Below, piece after piece: positions 1 through 7,731 of a stretch of DNA of 51,048 nt; position 1 is the stretch's first letter; each line of letters begins with the position of its first letter. Location: assembly GCA_965368185.1 (NCBI GenBank), contig CBDULZ010000029.1:1-51048 (forward strand). Direction: 5' to 3'. This DNA comes from Kriegella sp965368185. GTDB lineage: Bacteria > Bacteroidota > Bacteroidia > Flavobacteriales > Flavobacteriaceae. A model generated the notes under the pieces. The model ran no database searches. It worked only from the letters and a program-made list of their open reading frames with translations, and was not told where the DNA came from. A program made the position numbers and the translations under genes.

Positions 1-274
1 TTCCCCCGGTGACCGTCAAGGTGATATCGGAAGTTTCCGTAGGACAGTAAGGTGCGGTGGCGCTAAAATCGATGTCGGTCGGCGGCGTCAGCGGATCAAT
101 GGTTATAGGTCTGGTGGCGGTACAGCCATTGTCATCCTTTACGGTAAGCGTATACGTACCATCGGTGAGTCCGGTAAATGTATTGGCACCGAAATTGATG
201 CCGTCGATACTGTAGGTATAGGGGGACACTCCGCCTGTTACGTTCTGTGCCTCAACGCTGGCATCCTGTAGACA
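1..274 (-). repeat. Start of higher-order repeat copy C, cut by window edge
   Basis: A third TCLQ domain begins with its Cys codon at 272-274, followed by the YCPTETSD domain that also opens copy B. Bases 1-55 are identical to 1726-1780 of copy B (offset 1,725), so the window edge falls inside an exact repeat that may extend further. Confidence 0.8.
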
Positions 275-3200
275 GGTATATTCCAATACGATAGCACTAT
301 CGAAAGCAATTGCGGCGGGCTCGCCTACGGTAACGGAATTGGTCACGGTACAGCCTTTGCTGTCCTGTACGGTATAGGAATAGGTCCCTGCCGCCAGTCC
401 TGAATACGAAGTGGTATTGCTAAGTCCGGCACTATCGAAATTTACCTGATATGGGGCCGTTCCAAAATTGGTGTCCACGACGATTTCCACCACTCCGTCA
501 CTGCCCCCGTCACAGCTTACATCGGTTACGGTTTCAGAGGCCTGTGGGTTGCTTATCGGGGCAATGGTGATCACGCTCGTCTGTGCGGTACAACCTTCGT
601 TATCGGTAATCTCGAACCTATAGGTCCCTGCGTTCGAAGCGGTATAGCTGAAGTTGGTCACTCCCGCGCCCAGGGCGGTGGAAGCTGCGTACCCAGCACC
701 ATCGATGTCCACTTTATAGCTGTAATCGGCATAACCGTCGTTGATGGCGATGTCGATCAGGGCATCCGGTGATACGGTACAGTCCAGTTCCTTGGTAAGC
801 GAGGCCGTTGCGGTAAGTTGTGGCTCGATGGTTATGGTGTTGGAAGTAACGTTACATCCGTAGGCGTCAACTACTTCTACGGAATAGGATCCCGGGGCAA
901 GGTTGTCGAATACGTTCGGGTTCTGGGCCGGGGCGCCGTTAAGGCTATAGGTATACGGAGCTACTCCCCCAGCAGCGGTAGCGGTAAGGCTTACTCCGGT
1001 TCCGGGAACATAGCAAAGAACCGTTGTTGCGGCCAAGGTAGCCGTAGGATTCGTTGGGGCAATGATATCGAAGGTATCGGTATGGGTACATCCGCCCGCA
1101 TCGGTAACGCTGATGGTGTAGGTCCCGGTCTGTGTAAGTCCGGAGAAGGTATTAGAGCCCTGGGGGCCGAGTACAATGGTATCGGGCTGTTCAATTTCAT
1201 AGGAATATCCTCCCCAACCGTCTGTAGCGGTGATGGTCGCACCGGCATCCGTGGAACATGTCAAGGGGGATACCACGAAGGAGAAATCCAGAGCCGTTGC
1301 GGGTTCGTTGACGGTAACCGTGGCGGCATCGGTACAATTGGTGATATCGTCCGTAACGGTAATGGTATAGTCGCCTGCCGAAAGACCGCTGAAGCTCAAT
1401 GGGTCGGTCGTTATGCCCGATTGTGCGGGGATGGCCGTAGGGCCTGTCACGGCAAAGCTGTAATTGCCAGTAAATCCGGATACGTTGAACTGTACGGCGC
1501 CATCGGCACTTCCCTGACAGGAAACGTTCTGTGTCAAGGTACCCAGTACATTGATCTTAGTAACAGGGTCCAAGGTATAGTTTTCGTCAAAGGAGCACCC
1601 TTTGTCATCGGTGACCCTGAAAGTGTATGTATCTGGAGCAAGTCCGGTGAATACACCGGAGGACACACCTGACACATTGGTAGTTGCAGCAGCAGGAGCC
1701 GTGATTTCGTAAGTTATAGCTCCACTTCCCCCGGTGACCGTCAAGGTGATATCGGAAGTTTCCGTAGGACAGTAAGGTGCTGTTGCACTAAACGAAATAT
1801 CAGTTGGAGGGTCTAATGCAGGAATGGTAACAGGCAAAGTTGTAAATGTACAATCATTGGCATCACGAACCGTAATCGTGTACGAACCATCTGTAAGACC
1901 TGTAAATGTATCGGAAGGATTAAATGTAATTCCATCAATACTGTATGTGAATCCGGGAATTCCGCCTGTTACGTTTTGCGCCTGAATAGTCGCGTCTTGT
2001 AAACAGGTATAAGGCTGTGTTACTACGGCATCGGCATCCAATGCCACAGGTTGATTTATTTGGACGGTTTGCGTAAACAAACAATCTTTACTGTCCCGAA
2101 CCGTATAATTGTACGTTCCAGCCGATAGACCCGAGAAATAGGTCTGCGATGAAAATGCTCCCGCATCCAACTGTACTTCATATGGAGGAGTACCTACAGA
2201 AGTATCTATGGTGATATCAATTGAGCCGTCACTTCCTCCAAAACAGCTGACATCCGTTACATCTTCGGTTGCTGAAGGATTGCTTATAGGGTCTATGGTT
2301 ATGCTTGTCAGTGCGGTACATCCTTGGCTGTCCGTAATTAAGAAATCTATGGATCCAGCGGTAGCCGTTGTATAGCTAAAGGTATTGCCTACAAGATTTA
2401 CGCTTGTTCCACCATTTATTTGGTAGGAGTAGTTTGTGTAGCCCCCGTTGATTGTAACATCAATAATCGCATCCGGAGAGGCAGAACAGTCCAACTCTTT
2501 GGTAAGCAATGCGGAAACCGTAAGTTGCGGTTCAATTGTAACGCTCGGGGAAGTTGCGGGACATCCGTAGGCATCAAGGATCGAAACCGTATAATTGCCA
2601 GGAGTCAAGTTATTGAAAACATTTCCATTTTGTGCCGGACCGCCATTTAGACTATAAGTATACGGCGCGATTCCACCAGTGGCATCGGCTGTAAGACTGA
2701 CCCCCGTACCCGGAATATAGCAAAGGTTCGTGGTCGGATTTAATGTTACGGTGGGTGTTGCAGGGGCGTCTAACGTAAATATACGTGTGCCGATACACCC
2801 GCCGGCATCGGTTACCCGTATGGTATGTGCTGTCGTCGTTTGGGTTAGCCCCGAAAACACATTGCCAGGTTGAGGCCCCAATACTGTGGCATCGGGCAAT
2901 ACAAGCTCATAGGAATATCCTCCCCAACCGTCTGTAGCGTTAATAGTCACAGAACCATCTGCAGTACATGTTAATGGCGTTGTGCTAAATGTAATATCCA
3001 AGGAGTTTGAAGGAGCGCTTACAGTCACCGTATCGGTATCGGTACAATTGGTACCTTCATCGGTTACTACAATTGTATAGTCACCGGCACTAAGGCCCGT
3101 TAGGTTTATCGTTCCTGCCGAATGCCCTGTTATAGGTGCCCCGGCGTTAATAGTGTATGAATATGTTGTGGCAAAACCGCTTACTGAAAAATCGACTGCC

Positions 3201-6200
3201 CCGTTCGTATCACCGACACAGGAGACATTTCTTACTAGGGTACCTACGGCGTCAATGGGTGTTACGGGACTTATGGTAAAATCTTCGGTATAAGAACACC
3301 CTTTGTTGTCGGTTACCCGGAAGGTATAGGTGTTAGGTGACAATCCATTGAAATCGGCAGTATTTCCAGATGTGGTAGAAGCGATGATAGCTGAAGGTGC
3401 AATGATGTCAAAAACAAAAGGTGAATTCCCATCTTGGACAGTGACACTAACATTAGAGGTCAAAGCGGGACAACTGGGTTGGGTTGCCACGAATGTCAAA
3501 TCGCTTGGTTCGTTCAAAGGTGATAGCGTAACCGAATTTGTTACAAAAGTACAATCGTTTGCATCCCTGATAGTAATTGTATAGGTTCCATCCGTTAGGT
3601 TTTCGAATCTATTTGCGTTGGGTGTTGTGTCAGGAATAAAAGTAACACCATCAATACTATAAGAATATGGAGCCGTACCACCACTAACGGATTGGGCTTC
3701 AATACTTCCGTTTTGTAAACACGTATAGTCTTGAACTAAAGCTGCCGATCCATTCAATGGGTTTGCCGGGGCGACAATGGTATAGGCTTCTTCATAATCG
3801 CAGCTAGCACTACCCTTCCTTTGATTAATTAGTACGGTGTAATCACCCTCTGCTAGATTGGGGAAATTTCCAGAGGTATTTGTTGCAATTTCAACATCAT
3901 TTGAGTCGAAAAGCGTGAAAGTGAGTTGATAGCCGTTATTGTCTACCAAATTGAACTGAATGATTCCGCTAACATCTCCAAAACATGAGACGTCGGCGAC
4001 CGTGGTAGCGTTAAACTCCGCGGCAGGTTGAAACTCAATACTCACCGTATTCGAAATGGAGTAACAGTTATTACGATCAACTACAACAAAAGTATAATCC
4101 CCCGGGTCGAGAATATCAAAGATTTGACTAGTCTGGAATTGTGATGCTGGAATGTCTTGCGGGGAGGGATAAGATGTAACCGTAGTACCGCTCTCATCTA
4201 CATAAGACAGAACAGCATACGTATGGGGTGTTTGCCCACCCGTTGATTCCATTTGAATGTTTCCCTCCCTACATGTTATATGTTGTGAGACACGTGCATT
4301 CAAAGCAAGATCGTTCTCATCAACTATAGTTACATTTTCACTGTAGGAACAACCATCCGCTGTGCGAGCAATCGCGATATAATCACCGGCGTTTAAATCA
4401 GCAAATGTAAAATTGTTATCAGGTTGTGCCGTTTCGGTATCAATTAAGGTTCCCAAACCACCATTGCTACCATCGTCAAATCTAATTTCATACTCGTATA
4501 AGGGATCGGCATTGTTGATTTGAATGTTTATTGTACCTAGGGCAACACAATTTGCAGGGGTTACATTAACCGCATATGTTACGTCACGATCCAATATTCC
4601 TATTACCGGTGTAGAGAAGATACAGGCATTGGCAATAGGGTCGCCATTCGTGTCCAATTGGGTAACTTCTACCCTATATGAGCCGTTCTCTCCCGGTGCA
4701 AAATCAAAGCTCGGACCGTTATTGGCACTAAACGGAACTAGGATAGTATTTGTAAGGTCATCCACTAGTCGATATCCATATCCATTTCCCAAATTAGTAA
4801 TGGAAATGTTTCCTGGGTTTGTACAAACAATATCATTTTTGTTGTACTGTAGGTCTAAATTGTTCTGGAAACCATTAAAATAAAAGCGGGTGGTACAACC
4901 GTTCTGATAGGTTACTGCAAGCCGATACTGGCCAGCTGAATTAAGTATGTAATTACTTCCAATACCCACTTGGTTCCAGGAACAGGTAAGGTTTTTATTG
5001 GCACAATCGGCATTGGATGCCGTACAACTGCTTTCATCCAACTGCTCCCAAACAATACTTTGGGCATCTACGATATTTACCTGTAATAATTGAGAGTCAT
5101 TGATACCACACAAGAAAATTTTGGGTAGTAGAGCGTTGTCTACACTACAGGAAACTATTTCTCCTGGAATATCATTGGAAGGGTCGGCATCACCATTTAC
5201 TTCATTAAAAAACTCGATTATCGGGTTAGGTATAGTACCAGACCCAAAGGGTTGTACATCGATTATTTCTTTGAAGCCCTTGCAGGGGTCAGCAACTATT
5301 TTGTCTACAATATAAGTGCCAACAATACTTACGGTGAGGGTGCTCGGGTCATTATCCGGGTCACCATCGTTAATAACCGTGTCTAACGCGTCAATTTCGT
5401 TATTTCCATTATTGTCGCGATACCAAATATAGGAGTCGAAACCGTCACCCGCATTTAATAAAGCACTAGCACCACATAATTCGACCGTTCTATAAAAATT
5501 ACAATCACTCAGGTCATCCAACAAGAAGTTTGTGGCCCCGGGTATTGTGAAACCACAAGCGTTAAAGTCGGTAACACTCGGGTCGTCGGTTACCATTGCA
5601 CTATTTTGAATACCGCGATAGGTGTTAAATGCCAAATTCTCTATGAGGTCTGAACAGGCGTCAATAAAGTCGAAACAATTCTCAGCCACCTGTACCCGCA
5701 TTCGAATTGAATATGCTGGGTCTTCATCCTGGACCAAATTATCTGGAATAGTGAAAACCACTTCTCTGGTAGATGGATCGTAGGTATACGTAACTCCTGA
5801 TGGTAATGTAAAATCGGAAGCATTAAAAAAGCTCCGTCCGTCCGGTGGCGAAACATTTACGGGCAATACATCGCGAATCGTGTAATTTGTTGCATCATCA
5901 TTACCTATGTTATCAAAAGTTAATACATAGTCCAATATTTGTCCTAGGTTTACTCCATCACCGGTAATATCAACACCACCAGGCGTATTGACGCGTTTTT
6001 CTAAAACTATATTCGGGGCGATAATTTCAACGTCAAAAGAAGCAAAGAAAATATCATATTTATCTCCTGATGAAAATGCCCTTAAGTTGGCACTTGTTGC
6101 ATCGTTGGGAATTGTCCTATTATTGGTATTAGGAATTTGAATAAGGTCAACATCCCAGCCCGATGTATTTGCACTATTTGGATTTCTTGCCGTAAATGGT

Positions 6201-7198
6201 GTATCCTTAATGGTGATACTAGAATTAAAGAAATTGTTTGCTGGGTTTTCTGTGTTGAATAGTATTGGAGTATCCACACCGTTTGCATCTATTTCCAAGC
6301 CATCACCATCGATGCGATTATCTCCTTCAAGGGCAGCAACACCCATATTCGCGACAACTGAAAAAGGAGCTGGAAGTGTGGTAAATCCATTAACCGGTAT
6401 ATTGACTTCCTCCCCAGATTTTATTCCGGCATACCCATCGAAGGTAGTTATGTATTTGCTTCCAGATAAATTTGGGTTTTCATAAACTATAACCATTGAC
6501 CAACCTCCCGAGATCCCACCGGAAATACTACTTCCACTACTTGCCCTTACATTGGCAACAAAGTATTCTCCGTTAGGATTGCCCAAACCGGCCACTATTG
6601 AAGTAACATCGGCATACATGGCATACGGGCTGTAATAGCCGAAATCTGCATCCCCGTCTCCATCAAAAAGAATTTCATCTGCGGTGATATCCTGATAGGT
6701 ACCTCCTGGAACCCTAAATTTTACTTCGTCGATATTGCTGCGATCTGAATTTACATACACTGCCGACCAATATAGACCGGCATAACGCACCAAAGAACAA
6801 TCGATGTCAGGAATATCTAATGTAGCACTACTAGAGCTAAAGGTTGAGCCGTCACCGTCAACATCGATATACTGCATGTTGAGATCGTCATTGTATCCCG
6901 AACTATTACCTGTTAGATTATAGGGGTCATTGGGTGTTTGCTCAGGATAACAGACTCGGTTTCTTCTTCTTCCAGTACAATAAGCATCTATCTGAGGCCC
7001 CACTATACTATTTGCAATGAAGGTTAGCTCTCCCCTTATGTCAGCTTGATAACGAACATCAAAATTGTTTTTTACTTGTGAAAAGCCGGAAAGACTGCCT
7101 AGAAACAACAAAAGGAACATAAACATGCCCTTTGAAATGTCTATTCTCAAAGATCCGATGTTTTTTGTGTAAACCGAAAATGTAAAGAAATTGGCCAT
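1..7198 (-). CDS. Giant SprB-repeat cell-surface adhesin (T9SS cargo), 3' end outside window
   Basis: About 2,399 residues are visible, starting at an ATG at 7198 and open to the window edge with no stop. The N-terminus has a long basic lead, a hydrophobic stretch (FLLLFLGSLSGFSQ) and a signal peptidase I-like site. Residues 30-390 form an extracellular domain I cannot name, and residues about 400-480 look like a DUF11 domain (ILDYVLTFDNIGND). From about residue 830 on there are roughly 20 tandem Cys-containing domains of 75-95 aa with the SprB-repeat signature (VSCFGGSDGSIDI...FSGLSAGTYNYTVRD). SprB-family proteins are secreted by the type IX system and carried along the cell surface as gliding adhesins. 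A T9SS sorting domain is expected beyond the window but not seen. The upstream PorP/SprF gene fits the sprB-sprF partnership, though here the PorP gene comes first. The first 1.78 kb (C-terminal part) is markedly GC-richer than the rest. Confidence 0.9.
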   Translation of the reverse strand, partial: MANFFTFSVYTKNIGSLRIDISKGMFMFLLLFLGSLSGFSQVKNNFDVRYQADIRGELTFIANSIVGPQIDAYCTGRRRNRVCYPEQTPNDPYNLTGNSSGYNDDLNMQYIDVDGDGSTFSSSSATLDIPDIDCSLVRYAGLYWSAVYVNSDRSNIDEVKFRVPGGTYQDITADEILFDGDGDADFGYYSPYAMYADVTSIVAGLGNPNGEYFVANVRASSGSSISGGISGGWSMVIVYENPNLSGSKYITTFDGYAGIKSGEEVNIPVNGFTTLPAPFSVVANMGVAALEGDNRIDGDGLEIDANGVDTPILFNTENPANNFFNSSITIKDTPFTARNPNSANTSGWDVDLIQIPNTNNRTIPNDATSANLRAFSSGDKYDIFFASFDVEIIAPNIVLEKRVNTPGGVDITGDGVNLGQILDYVLTFDNIGNDDATNYTIRDVLPVNVSPPDGRSFFNASDFTLPSGVTYTYDPSTREVVFTIPDNLVQDEDPAYSIRMRVQVAENCFDFIDACSDLIENLAFNTYRGIQNSAMVTDDPSVTDFNACGFTIPGATNFLLDDLSDCNFYRTVELCGASALLNAGDGFDSYIWYRDNNGNNEIDALDTVINDGDPDNDPSTLTVSIVGTYIVDKIVADPCKGFKEIIDVQPFGSGTIPNPIIEFFNEVNGDADPSNDIPGEIVSCSVDNALLPKIFLCGINDSQLLQVNIVDAQSIVWEQLDESSCTASNADCANKNLTCSWNQVGIGSNYILNSAGQYRLAVTYQNGCTTRFYFNGFQNNLDLQYNKNDIVCTNPGNISITNLGNGYGYRLVDDLTNTILVPFSANNGPSFDFAPGENGSYRVEVTQLDTNGDPIANACIFSTPVIGILDRDVTYAVNVTPANCVALGTINIQINNADPLYEYEIRFDDGSNGGLGTLIDTETAQPDNNFTFADLNAGDYIAIARTADGCSYSENVTIVDENDLALNARVSQHITCREGNIQMESTGGQTPHTYAVLSYVDESGTTVTSYPSPQDIPASQFQTSQIFDILDPGDYTFVVVDRNNCYSISNTVSIEFQPAAEFNATTVADVSCFGDVSGIIQFNLVDNNGYQLTFTLFDSNDVEIATNTSGNFPNLAEGDYTVLINQRKGSASCDYEEAYTIVAPANPLNGSAALVQDYTCLQNGSIEAQSVSGGTAPYSYSIDGVTFIPDTTPNANRFENLTDGTYTITIRDANDCTFVTNSVTLSPLNEPSDLTFVATQPSCPALTSNVSVTVQDGNSPFVFDIIAPSAIIASTTSGNTADFNGLSPNTYTFRVTDNKGCSYTEDFTISPVTPIDAVGTLVRNVSCVGDTNGAVDFSVSGFATTYSYTINAGAPITGHSAGTINLTGLSAGDYTIVVTDEGTNCTDTDTVTVSAPSNSLDITFSTTPLTCTADGSVTINATDGWGGYSYELVLPDATVLGPQPGNVFSGLTQTTTAHTIRVTDAGGCIGTRIFTLDAPATPTVTLNPTTNLCYIPGTGVSLTADATGGIAPYTYSLNGGPAQNGNVFNNLTPGNYTVSILDAYGCPATSPSVTIEPQLTVSALLTKELDCSASPDAIIDVTINGGYTNYSYQINGGTSVNLVGNTFSYTTATAGSIDFLITDSQGCTALTSITIDPISNPSATEDVTDVSCFGGSDGSIDITIDTSVGTPPYEVQLDAGAFSSQTYFSGLSAGTYNYTVRDSKDCLFTQTVQINQPVALDADAVVTQPYTCLQDATIQAQNVTGGIPGFTYSIDGITFNPSDTFTGLTDGSYTITVRDANDCTFTTLPVTIPALDPPTDISFSATAPYCPTETSDITLTVTGGSGAITYEITAPAAATTNVSGVSSGVFTGLAPDTYTFRVTDDKGCSFDENYTLDPVTKINVLGTLTQNVSCQGSADGAVQFNVSGFTGNYSFAVTGPTAIPAQSGITTDPLSFSGLSAGDYTITVTDDITNCTDAATVTVNEPATALDFSFVVSPLTCSTDAGATITATDGWGGYSYEIEQPDTIVLGPQGSNTFSGLTQTGTYTISVTDAGGCTHTDTFDIIAPTNPTATLAATTVLCYVPGTGVSLTATAAGGVAPYTYSLNGAPAQNPNVFDNLAPGSYSVEVVDAYGCNVTSNTITIEPQLTATASLTKELDCTVSPDALIDIAINDGYADYSYKVDIDGAGYAASTALGAGVTNFSYTASNAGTYRFEITDNEGCTAQTSVITIAPISNPQASETVTDVSCDGGSDGVVEIVVDTNFGTAPYQVNFDSAGLSNTTSYSGLAAGTYSYTVQDSKGCTVTNSVTVGEPAAIAFDSAIVLEYTCLQDASVEAQNVTGGVSPYTYSIDGINFGANTFTGLTDGTYTLTVKDDNGCTATRPITIDPLTPPTDIDFSATAPYCPTETSDITLTVTGG
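275..2005 (-). repeat. Higher-order repeat copy B (seven SprB-like domains)
   Basis: The same seven-domain series as copy A follows in the same order, from the TCLQ Cys codon at 2003-2005 to the next at 272-274. The period is 1,731 bases (577 codons), and protein similarity to copy A is high throughout. Below about position 1780 the copy switches to GC-rich synonymous codons while keeping the same protein pattern. Confidence 0.8.
2006..3721 (-). repeat. Higher-order repeat copy A (seven SprB-like domains)
   Basis: Counting from the conserved TCLQ motif (Cys codon at 3719-3721) to its next occurrence (2003-2005) gives 1,716 bases, or 572 codons. The copy contains seven sub-domains in a fixed order, recognised by their Cys motifs: TCLQ, a PSCP type, NVSC, LTC, LCYIPGTG, ELDC and VSCFGG. 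The phase of the boundary is arbitrary. This copy has the AT-richer composition of the rest of the window. Confidence 0.8.
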
Positions 7199-7731
7199 AT
7201 GTTGCTTTTGGTTTGGAGCTATCCTATTAGTGTATTTTAAGAACGTAAAGTGTCTACTAGGGTAGTATCCAATAACAAATATTAACCTTACTTTTGAGGT
7301 GTAGAATTTAATGTTGTAGTAGTGTGCTATAATGTTGTGAAAACGCAGAATCCTATGGTTTGGAACTCTCCAAAACGTATTGTTTTATAGGCGTTTCGGT
7401 TAATCGATGGAATTTGCACATGCTCGGATAAAGTAGCAAACCGGCAGCTGTTTCCTACATATTTTTACACCTTATGAGGGTAAGCAAACATAAATTTTCT
7501 CGCCAACGATTTTAGAGATAACCGACTGTTGAATATGCCTTGGAATTAATTTAAAATAAATGATGCGCTTCTTTTCAACTTCATATTTTGCAAACGCATA
7601 CCCGGCTTAATTTTACTATAGTAGCAACCTTTGATGTCTATTTTAATCTTAGATTAAAAACCTCCTGAAATTCGGTGAAGGGAACAACCCTGGTGTTATG
7701 AAGTATGTTTGATTGTGTAGAAAAGTATTTG
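7199..7731. other. 533-base gap between the PorP/SprF gene and the adhesin gene
   Basis: No convincing reading frame exists on either strand. On the minus strand a TATGTTTG (7485-7492) matches the TAnnTTTG -7 consensus, but no TTG lies at the expected upstream distance and it would leave a leader of nearly 290 bases, so it is only a candidate. A 19-base AT-rich palindrome lies at 7641-7659, 73-91 bases past the PorP stop. The length of the gap suggests that the adhesin has its own promoter or a regulated long leader. Confidence 0.5.
7641..7659. repeat. AT-rich palindrome downstream of the PorP/SprF gene
   Basis: TTTTAATCT at 7641-7649 and AGATTAAAA at 7651-7659 are perfect reverse complements around one base. 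Read on the minus strand the stem is weak and the following T-run short, so an operator half-site pair is as likely as a terminator. Confidence 0.4.

Noticed and set aside
818..1672. A 284-codon open frame on the plus strand opposite the adhesin gene
   Set aside because: It is antisense to the clearly repeated SprB-like protein, starts internally, has an odd Gly/Arg/Ser/Cys-rich composition, and exists because the GC-rich part of the adhesin has few stops on its complement.
1..3721. Possible CRISPR array from the regular repeats
   Set aside because: The repeats are domain-length (about 80 codons and 575 codons), diverged and in frame within one gene; no short identical repeats with unique spacers and no cas genes.
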